A DNA stretch of 64,000 nucleotides, taken from NCBI RefSeq assembly GCF_900187105.1, contig NZ_LT906482.1, forward strand, positions 744,001 through 808,000, written 5' to 3'. The position numbers were made by a program, and so were the translations under genes. This DNA comes from Eikenella corrodens. Its GTDB lineage: Bacteria; Pseudomonadota; Gammaproteobacteria; Burkholderiales; Neisseriaceae. The notes beneath the pieces were generated by a model that did not search any database, was not told the origin of the DNA, and saw only the letters and a program-made list of their open reading frames with translations. Positions 1 to 8,741 of the stretch are shown here, piece by piece (positions within the stretch are counted from its first letter, which is position 1; each line of letters starts with the position of its first letter).

Positions 1-560
1 GGCAGGCACAGCAGCGGCGCTACCGCCATCGTTATCGAAGTAAACGCCTGCACCCCCACCTTTTCAATCATCTTCTGCGAAGGGCGCAATACCGCACAAA
101 ACACCGTATTGCCCAACATCACCAACGTGCAGCCCCAAAGGCTGATTTCCCCGCTGCTCTTGCCGCCCGCAATCAGCAGCGCCACCCCGGCAAACGCCGC
201 CACACCGCACAGCCACACAAACCAATGCGCCCGGTCGTGGAAAAAGAAGTGGCCGATAAACACCGTTAAAATCGGGCTCAAGCCGATAATCGTAGTGGCG
301 CTGGCCGCCGACGTATATTTCGCCCCCACAAATTCCGGCATCATTACCATCACATAATTCAAAAACGACAGCCACAGCAAACCCCGCCAATACCGCGCAT
401 CAATCTGCCGCCAATAGCGCAAACACAGCGGCAAGGCCAGAACAGAAGCAATCATCAGCCGAAACAACAACATAAGCTCCGGCTCCATCATCGTGTAGGT
501 ATATTTGGCCGCAATAAAAGCGCTGCTCCATAAAAGCAGCGCAACAATTTGGTAAAACAC
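1..560 (-). CDS. EamA/DMT-family transporter, 3' end outside the window
   Basis: Membrane transporter of the drug/metabolite transporter superfamily; the substrate cannot be told from sequence. The reading frame opens at a GTG (558-560) preceded by a GAGGGG ribosome-binding site, with an in-frame TGA just upstream that excludes an earlier start, and stays open to the left edge (186 codons). The protein begins VFYQIVALLLWSSAFIA, a typical first EamA helix, followed by further hydrophobic helices and the motif SAASATTIIGLSPILT, which is characteristic of the end of the first EamA repeat. Roughly the first EamA domain and the start of the second are present. The gene starts with GTG, so a search restricted to ATG would miss its true start. 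Confidence 0.8.
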   Translation of the reverse strand, partial: MFYQIVALLLWSSAFIAAKYTYTMMEPELMLLFRLMIASVLALPLCLRYWRQIDARYWRGLLWLSFLNYVMVMMPEFVGAKYTSAASATTIIGLSPILTVFIGHFFFHDRAHWFVWLCGVAAFAGVALLIAGGKSSGEISLWGCTLVMLGNTVFCAVLRPSQKMIEKVGVQAFTSITMAVAPLLCL

Positions 561-793
561 AGCTCCCCCTCAGGCACATCCTGCCGAAAAACTATAGTGT
601 AAACAGTATACTACACCCATATAACTGCCAGCAAGGGCAGAAACAGGCTTCCCGCACAAACCCTGCGCTAAAGCAAACAAACCCTGCCTCGCAGTCGCTT
701 TTTTGCACACATTATTTCATTCAGGCTACCTGAAATGTGGGCTAGGTATCGATGCCTAATCTACGATAGGCTCTTTTCCAAACAGCATGGAAT

Positions 794-822
794 AAGGCTA
801 CCTGAAACTTTCAAGTAGCCTT
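794..822. terminator. DUS inverted repeat downstream of the PD-(D/E)XK gene
   Basis: AGGCTACCTGAAA is followed after one base by its complement with one mismatch (TTTCAAGTAGCCT). It lies 34 bases past the stop codon of the minus-strand gene and can fold into a tight hairpin ending in T residues. A single DUS also lies near 724-736. Confidence 0.6.
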
Positions 823-855
823 CTCATGACTATACTGGCATACACTACCTACTGT

Positions 856-2091
856 TTATTTCAACTCGAATGGCAAGCCTTGTTCAAAATAGCTATTGAT
901 GCTGTTTAAAAACGGCTGCCACGATTGGAAAATTGCTTCAGCAAGTTTACCTGTACTCACATCTTGCCATGTTTTAGGTGTCCAATTTTCCAAATGGGGC
1001 TCGCGATAGTATTTCCAAGCCAACCACCATTTGTTACGCTTAGTGCCCTCTAGTTGGGCAATTTCAGTTAAGTAATTGCCTAAAGATTGATATGTAGCTT
1101 CAGTTACTCCATCTTTATAACACCGAATACCATAGTAGATCTTTTTAAACACTGGCTCCTGACTTTCCAGCGTAATACTGATAGCATCTGTTTCATGAAA
1201 AAAACCAATCATTGCATACCTAGCATAAATAGAATTTGACCTGCCTATTTTCCATCCGTTATTAGCTAATTCAGGGTAGGCTTCTATACATTTTTCTTGT
1301 AACTGCTGGACTAGTGTTTCAGTCAAGTAATCATAAATTGCCTCTTTTTGATTCATGAGTGTTAATGCACTAATAAGCAGATTCTTATCTTTGATAATTT
1401 GTTTGATCAATTCATCAGATCGTTCTATTTTCCCCATAATCTCTTCTTTCAAAAAACGTTGGAAATAAACGGTAAATTCTTTCAAGGCAGGAGCAACTAT
1501 CGGTGTATCTGCCAACCATTCTATGATTTGTCCGGCAGACAGTACGCTGGCTTGGCGATTGTTTAATAAGTCTTGCCATTCTTCCTCGCTAACAGACTCT
1601 TGACTTGGGTTATCTCCCCAGACAGGCAAATAAACAATATGGCAGTTTTCCGCGGAAGCATAGCATTGGAGATCTTGCCAATAGTCGGCTATTTGTTCGT
1701 TTTGGTCGCCTGCACCTCGTAGTTTGTTTTCAATAGAAACTACCCATTTCCTTTTTCCTTTTAGGCTACCTGAAAGCCAAATATCGTGGCGGCGCATACT
1801 GTCCTGAAGCATTTTTTCACAAACAACTTCCACCTTATCGTAGGCCAGGAAATCGCTACGCCCGATGGCCTTGAGAAAGCTATTGAGAAATAAATCGCGC
1901 TGGCCGTGTGTTTCCTCAGGGTTCAGCAGAAAAGCGAGAATATCAGATACGCCTGTTTCATCTGTTTTCAGAAAACGCAGCGGATTAAAGCGGTTGGCAT
2001 CTTGTAGTTCGGCGCGCAAGCTTTGCACACGTTGCTGCTCCAGCTCGTTGGCAAACCAGCGCAGCAAATGGAGGATTTTTTCTTGAGACAT
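856..2091 (-). CDS. PD-(D/E)XK nuclease superfamily protein (PDDEXK_4 type)
   Basis: Predicted nuclease-fold protein of 411 residues. The N-terminal motif TGVSDILAFLLNPEETHG (about 47-63) and the core RHDIW...VVSIENKL (D103, E121, K123) followed by QNEQIADYW match the PD-(D/E)XK family found as stand-alone proteins in many bacteria. The D-x(n)-E-x-K catalytic set looks complete, so it may be active. No methylase, helicase or toxin partner lies next to it, so a restriction role is not supported. An embedded DUS at about 1764-1776 encodes the WLSGSL segment next to the active site. The DNA is more AT-rich than in pmbA and zwf, consistent with acquisition. Family assignment is fairly secure; the biological role is unknown. 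Confidence 0.75.
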   Translation of the reverse strand: MSQEKILHLLRWFANELEQQRVQSLRAELQDANRFNPLRFLKTDETGVSDILAFLLNPEETHGQRDLFLNSFLKAIGRSDFLAYDKVEVVCEKMLQDSMRRHDIWLSGSLKGKRKWVVSIENKLRGAGDQNEQIADYWQDLQCYASAENCHIVYLPVWGDNPSQESVSEEEWQDLLNNRQASVLSAGQIIEWLADTPIVAPALKEFTVYFQRFLKEEIMGKIERSDELIKQIIKDKNLLISALTLMNQKEAIYDYLTETLVQQLQEKCIEAYPELANNGWKIGRSNSIYARYAMIGFFHETDAISITLESQEPVFKKIYYGIRCYKDGVTEATYQSLGNYLTEIAQLEGTKRNKWWLAWKYYREPHLENWTPKTWQDVSTGKLAEAIFQSWQPFLNSINSYFEQGLPFELK

Positions 2092-2141
2092 GGTTCTCCT
2101 TTGGATTTCAGTAGTTACAAAATTTTGTTTTGAATAAAGTA

Positions 2142-2212
2142 AAAGGCTACCTGAAAACGGTAATGCGGCAGGTTCAATTCGTTGCAGCCCACGTTTTCAG
2201 GTAGCCTTTTTT
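2142..2212. terminator. DUS inverted pair between the nuclease gene and pmbA
   Basis: Two inverted DUS copies enclose about 40 bases and end in a T run. The pair lies just past the pmbA stop codon (minus strand) and before the start of the next minus-strand gene, so it probably terminates pmbA. Confidence 0.55.
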
Positions 2213-2234
2213 ACCACATCCGGCACACGCCCGC

Positions 2235-3563
2235 TCAATGCCCGGCCACGGTCATCTGTTCGAGCAGCAGGGAGCCGGTTTTGTGGGCGCTGCGTTTGAG
2301 GGCGTCGTTGGCGGCGCCGGCGATGTTGGGCAGCATGTCTTGCAGGCGGCTGGCGATGGTGATTTCCTGCACGGGGTAGGCGATTTGGCCGTTTTCCACC
2401 CAAAAGCCGGCGGCGCCGCGCGAGTAGTCGCCGGTGAGGGTGTTGACGCCTTGGCCCATGAGTTCGGTAACGAGCAGGCCGCTGCCCATTTCACGCAGGA
2501 GCTCGGCTTGGCTTGGGTGGGTGTGGCTGAGGATGAGGTTGTGGGCACCGCCGGCGTTGGCGGTGGTGGGCAGGCCGAGCTTGCGGGCGCTGTAGCTGCT
2601 GAGGAAGTAGCCTTGGATGATGCCATTTTCAATCACGAAGCGGGGGCGGGTGGCGACGCCTTCGGCATCGAAGGCGGTGCTGGCCAAGGCTTTGGGCAGG
2701 TGCGGCTCTTCGCGCAGGCTGAGGGCGGCGGGAAGGATTTGGCGGCCAATGCTGTCTTGCAGGAAGCTGGTTTGGCGATAGAGCGCGCCGCCGCTGAGTG
2801 CGCCGGCGAGGTGGCCGATAAGGCTGCCTGAAACGGTGGCATCGAACAGCACGGGGTAGCTACCGGTGGGCAGGCTTTGGGCGCCGAGGCGCTGCACGGC
2901 GCGGCGGGCGGCGGTTTGGCCGATGTGTTCGGGCGTATCCAAATCGGCGCTGCTGCGGGCGAGGTCGTACCAATAATCGCGCTGCATGCCGCTGCCGCTG
3001 CCGGCCACCACGCTGCAAGACAGGCTGTGGCGGCTGCTGCGCTGGTGTTGCATAAAGCCATGGCTGTTGCCGTATACGTATTGGTAGTGGCCGGTTTGGA
3101 TGTAGGCGCCTTCGGAATTGCTGATGCGGGAATCGGCGGCGCGGGCGGCGGCTTCGCTGCGGCGGGCGAGCTCGGCGGCTTCGGCGGTGCTCAGCGGCCA
3201 TTCGTAGTAGCTTTGCAAATCGGGAAATTCGGTGGCCATCAGGGCGGCTTCGGCCAGGCCGGCGCAGGGGTCTTCGGCGGTGTAGCGGGCGATGTCGAGC
3301 GCGGCGCGCACGGTGTCGGCAATGGCGGCGGGGGAAAAATCGGCGGTGCTGGCGCGGCCTTTACGACGGCCTACATACACGGTGAGGTCGAGCGATTTGT
3401 CTTGCTGGTATTCGATGTGCTCGATTTCCTGCAGCCGCACCTGCACGGATTGGCCGATGGATTCGCTCACGTCGGCTTCGGCTGCAGTGGCGCCGCCGGC
3501 TTTGGCCAGCTCGAGGGCTTGGGCGCAAACGTCGCGCAGGGTTTGTTCGCTGTGGTTGAACAT
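2235..3563 (-). CDS. pmbA: PmbA/TldE metalloprotease-family protein
   Basis: PmbA (TldE) is the partner of TldD in a cytoplasmic protease complex that processes modified peptides such as microcin precursors and degrades unfolded peptides. The 442-residue protein has the normal length. It carries conserved family stretches such as ISNSEGAYIQ, AFDAEGVATRP, GIIQGYFLSSYSARKLG and GVNTLTGDYSRGAAGFWVENG. Like other PmbA proteins it lacks the HExxxH metal site, which belongs to TldD. TldD is not in this window. Monocistronic on the minus strand, with the start at the ATG of MFNHSEQ and a DUS-pair terminator downstream. Confidence 0.95.
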   Translation of the reverse strand: MFNHSEQTLRDVCAQALELAKAGGATAAEADVSESIGQSVQVRLQEIEHIEYQQDKSLDLTVYVGRRKGRASTADFSPAAIADTVRAALDIARYTAEDPCAGLAEAALMATEFPDLQSYYEWPLSTAEAAELARRSEAAARAADSRISNSEGAYIQTGHYQYVYGNSHGFMQHQRSSRHSLSCSVVAGSGSGMQRDYWYDLARSSADLDTPEHIGQTAARRAVQRLGAQSLPTGSYPVLFDATVSGSLIGHLAGALSGGALYRQTSFLQDSIGRQILPAALSLREEPHLPKALASTAFDAEGVATRPRFVIENGIIQGYFLSSYSARKLGLPTTANAGGAHNLILSHTHPSQAELLREMGSGLLVTELMGQGVNTLTGDYSRGAAGFWVENGQIAYPVQEITIASRLQDMLPNIAGAANDALKRSAHKTGSLLLEQMTVAGH

Positions 3564-3620
3564 GGTGGTGTGCCCGTATCAAATGAAAACGCCGTATTGT
3601 ACCTGAGCCGATGCTAAATT

Positions 3621-3649
3621 TTCAGGTAGCCTGACGGCGGGGCTATAAT
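3621..3649 (+). promoter_or_regulatory. Possible zwf promoter overlapping a DUS
   Basis: A consensus TATAAT at 3644-3649 sits 33 bases before the zwf start. The -35 position, 17 bases upstream, falls on TTCAGG inside a DUS (3617-3631), a poor match to TTGACA. Confidence 0.45.
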
Positions 3650-3681
3650 GCGCCTGTTTTTTCTTAACGGCCTATCCAACC

Positions 3682-5130
3682 ATGCCTACCCCTTTCGATA
3701 TCGTCTTCTTCGGCGGCACCGGCGACCTCGTGATGCGTAAGCTGCTGCCCGCCCTCTATCAAGCCCATGCCGCCGGCACGCTGCACCCGGGCGGCCGCAT
3801 CATCGGCCTTGGCCGCCGCGATTTAGGGCGCGAAGGCTACCTGAAAAAAGTGGAGGAATCCGCCCGGCCGCATATTCCCAACCTCGAAGCCAAAACGTGG
3901 CATACCTTCTGCCAACGCATCAACTATCTGCCCGTAGACGCCGAAAACGCCGAACAATTCCACCACCTCGCCGCGCTGCTCGGCGCCGAAGCCGGGCAAA
4001 ACAGCCGCGCCCTGGTGATTTACCTTTCCACCGCGCCGCACTATTTCATGCCCATCTGCCGCCATCTGGCTGCCGCCGGGCTGAACCGCCCCGCAACCCG
4101 CATCGTGCTGGAAAAACCGCTCGGCCACGACCTTGCCTCCGCACAAAGCATCAACACCGCCGTGGCCGCCTTCTTCCGCGAAGAGCAGATCTACCGTATC
4201 GACCATTATCTCGGCAAAGAGCCCGTGCAAAACCTGCTCGCCCTGCGCTTTGCCAACCGCCTGTTCGAGCCATTGTGGTGTGCCGCCCAAATCCGCGCCG
4301 TGGAAATCACCATTGCCGAAGAGCTCGGCGTGGAAAAACGCGGCGAGTTCTACGACCAAACCGGGGCCCTGCGCGATATGCTGCAAAACCACCTGTTGCA
4401 GCTTTTGTGTTTCACCGCGATGGAGCCGCCGCTCTCACTCGGCGACAGCGACGTGCGCAATGCCAAGCTCAACGTCTTACGCGCACTCAAGCCCTTCAAC
4501 GCCTACAGCGTGCGCGCCGACGTGGTGCGCGGCCAATATACCGCCGGCCAAATCCGGGGCGAAAACGTATGCGGCTACCGCGAAGAAGCCAATGTCTCCC
4601 CGCAAAGCCTTACCGAAACCTTTATCGCCCTGCGTGCCGAAATCGACAACCCGCGCTGGCGCGGCGTGCCCTTCCTGCTGCGCAGCGGCAAGCGCATGGC
4701 CGGGCGGCTGGCCGAAATCGTGCTTCACTTCTGGCCGGAGGCCCACCCCGTATTCGGCTGCGGCGGCTCGCCCAACCGCATCAGCGTGCGCCTGCAGCCG
4801 CAAGAATCCGTGAAGCTGTTCCTGCAAATGAAAGCCCCCGGCACCAGCCTGTGCGTACACGAAGCCGCGCTGGATTTGGACTTACTCAAAATATTCCCCG
4901 AACGCCGTGCCGACGCTTACGAGCGCCTGCTGCTCGACGCGATAGACGGCAAGCTCGCCCTCTTCATGCGCAGCGACGAACTCGAAGCAGCCTGGCGCTG
5001 GCTCCAGCCCGTGCTCGACGACTGGGTGGCACGCCAACCCGAACCCCAGCCCTACCCTGCCGGCAGCCACGCCCCCGAAGCCGCCATCGAAATGGCCGCC
5101 GCCTGCGGCGTGGATTGGCGCAATCGCTAG
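3682..5130 (+). CDS. zwf: Glucose-6-phosphate 1-dehydrogenase
   Basis: Oxidises glucose 6-phosphate to 6-phosphogluconolactone with NADP, the entry to the pentose phosphate and Entner-Doudoroff routes; cytoplasmic. The 482-residue protein has the Rossmann motif GGTGDL (11-16), EKPLGHD (144-150) and the active-site signature RIDHYLGKE (172-180). An internal DUS at about 3833-3846 encodes EGYLKK. In Neisseria zwf is normally followed by pgl, glk and the hexR regulator. Here the next features are a DUS terminator, an insertion sequence and an amino-acid permease, so the usual cluster is not conserved on this side. There is no clear Shine-Dalgarno before the ATG. Confidence 0.96.
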   Translation: MPTPFDIVFFGGTGDLVMRKLLPALYQAHAAGTLHPGGRIIGLGRRDLGREGYLKKVEESARPHIPNLEAKTWHTFCQRINYLPVDAENAEQFHHLAALLGAEAGQNSRALVIYLSTAPHYFMPICRHLAAAGLNRPATRIVLEKPLGHDLASAQSINTAVAAFFREEQIYRIDHYLGKEPVQNLLALRFANRLFEPLWCAAQIRAVEITIAEELGVEKRGEFYDQTGALRDMLQNHLLQLLCFTAMEPPLSLGDSDVRNAKLNVLRALKPFNAYSVRADVVRGQYTAGQIRGENVCGYREEANVSPQSLTETFIALRAEIDNPRWRGVPFLLRSGKRMAGRLAEIVLHFWPEAHPVFGCGGSPNRISVRLQPQESVKLFLQMKAPGTSLCVHEAALDLDLLKIFPERRADAYERLLLDAIDGKLALFMRSDELEAAWRWLQPVLDDWVARQPEPQPYPAGSHAPEAAIEMAAACGVDWRNR

Positions 5131-5135
5131 GGCCA

Positions 5136-5185
5136 AAGGCTACCTGAAAACTCAATATCGCAAATAGACGGTTTTCAGGTAGCCT
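5136..5185. terminator. DUS inverted pair after zwf
   Basis: AGGCTACCTGAAAAC (5137-5151) and its complement (5171-5185) start 7 bases after the zwf stop codon and would form a hairpin with an approximately 19-base loop. Confidence 0.6.
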
Positions 5186-5443
5186 CAAGTATGCGGATGT
5201 GGTGTTTATGACACGTTGCGATAACTGGGTTCGGTAGCTCAAAATCTCGCGCAAAGCTAGGTATCATGCCGCTCTCAGGCGAATCAGAAGCCCTTGTTTC
5301 GAGTAATGTTTCTATTAAAAATGGCAGCATATGCCGTTTATTTGATTTAACTTCGGGTTTAAGCAGTTTTAGCGGGTGGTAATTGCTCCTATAATGCCCC
5401 CAAAGTTAAGGAGGGAATCTTTGCTAATTTGCAGTTTTGCCAA
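5186..5443 (+). promoter_or_regulatory. Noncoding stretch with a likely permease promoter
   Basis: About 260 bases with no credible gene. A TATAAT at 5390-5395, with no strong -35, is followed by an AAGGAGGGAAT stretch and the left target duplication of the insertion sequence. It probably held the original promoter and leader of the downstream permease. I recognise no riboswitch consensus. Confidence 0.35.
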
Positions 5444-6157
5444 GGGGCTGTACTATATTAGCAGATATGTTACCCTCGAAACATGAAGATAACGCACTGC
5501 AAATTAAGGAAAAAAGTACAGAAAGAACTGCTCCGTTTTTTTTGTGCTGGAAGTTACCGCCCGTTCTGCCGCCGATATTTTGGGTATCCATCCCAATTCG
5601 GCAGCCCTGTTCTACCGCAAAATCCGTATGGTCATCAGCCATCATTTGGCCTTGGCTGCCGATGAGGTTTTCGATGGCTCTGTCGAATTGGACGAAAGCT
5701 ATTTCGGCGGACGGCGTAAAGGCAGACGTGGTCGCGGTGCGGCAGGAAAAGTGGTTGTCTTTGGCATTCTGAAACGCAACGGACGGGTCTATACCGTTGT
5801 GGTGGATAATGCCAAGTCCGATACTTTGATGCCTGTTATCAAACAGAAAATCATGCCGGACAGTATTGTTTATACCGATAGTCTGAGCAGTTACGACAAG
5901 TTGGACGTGAGCGGTTTTATCCATTACCGCATCAACTATTCCAAGGAATTTGCAGACCGTCAGAACCACATTAACGGCATTGAGAACTTTTGGAATCAGG
6001 CAAAACGCGTCTTACGGAAATACAACGGAATCGACCGCAAATCTTTCCCGCTGTTCTTGAAAGAATGTGAGTTTCGATTTAACTTTGGCACACCGTCCCG
6101 GCAGCTTAAAATCCTGCGGGAGTGGTGTGGAATTTAGGGCTAATCTACGTCAGCCCC
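5444..6157 (+). mobile_element. IS1595-family (IS1016 group) insertion sequence, 714 bp
   Basis: The ends are imperfect inverted repeats beginning GGGGCTG (5444-5450, and CAGCCCC at 6151-6157) with matching ATTAGC blocks further in. It is flanked by a perfect 8-bp target duplication TTTGCCAA (5436-5443 and 6158-6165), as expected for this family. The length and transposase match IS1016. It sits between a TATAAT-containing region and the lysP-like gene, separating that gene from its probable native promoter. The intact duplication indicates a fairly recent insertion. Confidence 0.92.
5483..6137 (+). pseudogene. IS1016-type transposase broken by a frameshift in a T8 run
   Basis: The first segment starts at ATG 5483 (MKITHCKLRKKVQKELLRFF) and the rest of the protein resumes in another frame at VLEVTARSAADILGIHPNS (from 5544). 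The switch is at eight T residues (5536-5543); seven would restore one frame of about 217 residues. The downstream part keeps the DDE-type landmarks VELDESYFGG, VYTDSLSSYDK and HINGIENFW. It could be a dead copy, a polymerase-slippage site that still yields some transposase, or a homopolymer sequencing error. Confidence 0.85.
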
Positions 6158-6219
6158 TTTGCCAAAGTTTCCGTTTCGGTTTGGTTGCCATTAGGCAGCC
6201 TGGTTAGGAGAAATAGAGC

Positions 6220-7755
6220 ATGAGTACACCGAACCCAAACCCTTCAACCGCGGCCAACCCTGCTGCCACGCAGGCCAACAAAAACAAAATCCGCCGCAAC
6301 CTGAAAACCCGCCATCTCTCGATGATCGCCATCGGCGGCAGCATCGGCACCGGCCTGTTTATGGCCAGCGGCAGCGCCATTCATATGGCGGGCCCGGGCG
6401 GCGCATTGGTGGCCTATGCCGCCATCGGCCTGATGGTGTATTTCCTGATGACTTCCTTGGGCGAAATGGCCACCCATCTGCCGGTGTCCGGCTCGTTCTC
6501 CACTTATGCCGCCAAGTTTGTCGATCCCTCGCTGGGTTATGCCTTGGGCTGGAATTATTGGTTTAGCTGGGTCATCACCGTAGCAGTAGACATTTCTATT
6601 GCCGCCTTGGTAATCACGTATTGGGAACCGATGCGCTTTATGCCGCCCTGGGGCTGGAGCCTGCTGTTTTTCGGGCTGATTGTGCTGCTAAATTTATTAT
6701 CGGTAGAAGCTTTCGGCGAATCGGAATATTGGTTTTCGCTGGTTAAAGTGGTTACGGTAGTCGCCTTCCTCGGCGTGGGCATGCTGACGATTTTCGGTAT
6801 TCTCGGCGGCGACTATGTGGGTCTGGCTAATTTTACCGTGGGCGACGCGCCATTTTTAGGCAACGGTTTTTCAGGTAGCTTCTTAACCATGCTGGGCGTA
6901 TTCCTGATTGCCGGCTTCTCTTTCCAAGGCACAGAACTCATCGGCATTACCGCCGGCGAATCGGAAAACCCGAAAGAGAGTATCCCGAAAGCCGTGAAAC
7001 AGGTGTTTTGGCGCATTCTGATTTTCTATATTTTGTCGATTTTTGTGATCGGCCTGCTGATTCCCTATACCAGCCCGGAATTGCTGGGGGCGGAAAACGT
7101 GTCTGAGATTGCCAAATCGCCGTTTACGTTGGTGTTTGAGCGCGCCGGTTTGGCTATGGCGGCGGCAGTGATGAATGCGGTCATCCTCACTTCCATTCTC
7201 TCCGCCGGCAATTCGGGTATGTATGCTTCGGTGCGCATGTTGTATGCCATGGGCAAAAGCGGCATGGCTTATAAGAGCTTCCGCAAGGTAAACCGCTTCG
7301 GCGTACCGGTACGTTCGGTGCTGGCCACGGCAGTGGTGGTGCTGTTGCTGTTTTTAATCGAGATTTTCAACGACCACGCTTATGAATATATTCTGGCCGC
7401 TTCAAGCTTAACCGGCTTCATCTCTTGGCTGGGTATCGCCATCAGCCACTACCGCTTCCGCCGTGCCTATATCGCCCAGGGCTTCGATTTGAAAGACTTG
7501 GATTACCGTGCCAAATGGTTCCCCTTCGGCCCGCTGGTTGCGCTGGTGTTGTGCGTGTTGGTGATTCTGGGGCAGGATACACAGCTGGTAATGCATGGCG
7601 ACGTGGACTGGGAACGAATTGTGGTGACCTATATGGGCCTGCCCGTATTCTTCGGTTTCTACCTCTACCACAAGCTGCGTTATCGCACTCACCTGATTCC
7701 GCTGGAAGAAGTGGATTTGGGGGATGAAGAAGACGAGGATGATGAAGACGAATAG
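6220..7755 (+). CDS. Amino-acid permease of the APC family, LysP-like
   Basis: Inner-membrane amino-acid/proton symporter of 511 residues with about 12 hydrophobic helices. The motif SMIAIGGSIGTGLFMASG (about 35-52) and the pattern GELIG-like FQGTELIGITAGES are typical of the LysP/AnsP/GABA permease group, and overall resemblance is closest to lysine permease; specificity is inferred. An AGGAG ribosome-binding site at 6205-6209 precedes the ATG. The N-terminus is a Pro/Asn/Ala-rich cytoplasmic tail. The C-terminus ends in an unusual acidic run, LGDEEDEDDEDE, not typical of LysP. An insertion sequence lies 62 bases upstream, so expression may now depend on that element or on a promoter in the remaining leader. 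Confidence 0.88.
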   Translation: MSTPNPNPSTAANPAATQANKNKIRRNLKTRHLSMIAIGGSIGTGLFMASGSAIHMAGPGGALVAYAAIGLMVYFLMTSLGEMATHLPVSGSFSTYAAKFVDPSLGYALGWNYWFSWVITVAVDISIAALVITYWEPMRFMPPWGWSLLFFGLIVLLNLLSVEAFGESEYWFSLVKVVTVVAFLGVGMLTIFGILGGDYVGLANFTVGDAPFLGNGFSGSFLTMLGVFLIAGFSFQGTELIGITAGESENPKESIPKAVKQVFWRILIFYILSIFVIGLLIPYTSPELLGAENVSEIAKSPFTLVFERAGLAMAAAVMNAVILTSILSAGNSGMYASVRMLYAMGKSGMAYKSFRKVNRFGVPVRSVLATAVVVLLLFLIEIFNDHAYEYILAASSLTGFISWLGIAISHYRFRRAYIAQGFDLKDLDYRAKWFPFGPLVALVLCVLVILGQDTQLVMHGDVDWERIVVTYMGLPVFFGFYLYHKLRYRTHLIPLEEVDLGDEEDEDDEDE

Positions 7756-7774
7756 TTTGTCTGCTTAGATACGG

Positions 7775-7808
7775 AAGGCTACCTGAAAATATTTTTCAGG
7801 TAGCCTTT
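7775..7808. terminator. DUS hairpin terminator after the permease gene
   Basis: AAGGCTACCTGAAAA and its complement are separated by about four bases and followed by TTT, a compact hairpin 20 bases past the stop codon. It also lies downstream of the convergent Sel1-repeat gene. Confidence 0.7.
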
Positions 7809-7901
7809 GACATTTCATCAGCAAGTAACACGGCAAGGCAAGCCAAGATAGCAGAAAGAAATAGTTGCTCTAACTCTAACAGCTTGCCTCGGCTACATCT
7901 T

Positions 7902-8741
7902 TCACTCCCCACCACCACGAATATCTTGCAAAATCCGCCTTGCTTCATCATCTCCTTGGGCCATAGCTTTTTCAAACCATCCAATAGCCACCGCACGATT
8001 AGGTAACACACCCTCCATTCCCCGATAATAAATCTTGCCTAACATCACTTGTGCATCTTGGTTCCCCTGTGCCGCCGATTGCTCGAACCAGCGCATGGCT
8101 GTATGGATATCCGACATCACACCCAATCCTTCGAGGTACATTCTGCCGAGATTAAACGCCCCTGCACTTTCACCCTGTGCCTCCGCCCGCTCAAACCATT
8201 GTTTGGCCAGTGCATAATTTTGAGGCTTCCCCACTCCCTCCAAATACATCAAACCTAAACTATTTTGTGACACCGGATAACCTCGTAGTGCCGCCTGTTC
8301 ATCCAGCTCTACCAAACGCCGATCATCCCGTTCTCCCCCCAACCCATGCCGGTACATACCTGCCAGAAACATCATAGCTGGCGGCATCCAGCGCATGGCA
8401 GCCTTTTCAAACCACTGCCTAGCCCGAACATAATCCGGCCTGCCAGATTCAGGCTGGTAATACATTACCCCCAAATGATATGGCGCAACTATATGCCCCT
8501 GAGATGATGCTGCCTCATACCATTTCCGCGCCAACGCAGCATTCCGCTCCACACCCAACCCATGCTCATAAGCCACACCCAAAGTAAATTGGGCATTCAT
8601 ATCGCTTCGCTCAGCCTGTTGCTGCAACATAACCACGCCCGAGTTTCCGCTTGCTGTGGAAACCTCCCCACTTATCCATCCATCCGCCCAAGCAAAACCA
8701 TTTACTACCAATAACGCCACCATACAAACTACCCTCTTCAT
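7902..8741 (-). CDS. Secreted Sel1-like repeat (SLR/TPR) protein
   Basis: A 279-residue exported protein built of Sel1-like repeats, which form alpha-solenoid scaffolds for protein-protein contacts. The N-terminus MKRVVCMVALLVVNGFAWADG is a signal peptide with a cleavage site near AWA. About six repeats follow with the family pattern A-x-x-x-LG-x-x-Y-x-x-G-x-G, for example QFTLGVAYEHGLGVERN, NSLGLMYLEGVGKPQN, FNLGRMYLEGLGV and MLGKIYYRGMEGV. No enzymatic domain is visible. The partner is unknown. The gene is alone on the minus strand and convergent with the permease; RBS AAGGAGG lies just before the ATG. Confidence 0.88.
   Translation of the reverse strand: MKRVVCMVALLVVNGFAWADGWISGEVSTASGNSGVVMLQQQAERSDMNAQFTLGVAYEHGLGVERNAALARKWYEAASSQGHIVAPYHLGVMYYQPESGRPDYVRARQWFEKAAMRWMPPAMMFLAGMYRHGLGGERDDRRLVELDEQAALRGYPVSQNSLGLMYLEGVGKPQNYALAKQWFERAEAQGESAGAFNLGRMYLEGLGVMSDIHTAMRWFEQSAAQGNQDAQVMLGKIYYRGMEGVLPNRAVAIGWFEKAMAQGDDEARRILQDIRGGGE

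Noticed and set aside
2877-3617. 246-codon open frame opposite pmbA
   Set aside because: Gly/Ala-rich antisense shadow of pmbA without domains or ribosome-binding site.
3897-5147. 416-codon open frame inside zwf in another frame
   Set aside because: Arg/Pro/Ala-rich translation typical of a shifted frame in high-GC DNA; zwf has all its motifs.
5186-5443. Possible lysine riboswitch before the permease
   Set aside because: The leader is short, is interrupted by the insertion sequence and lacks any conserved lysine-box pattern I could find.
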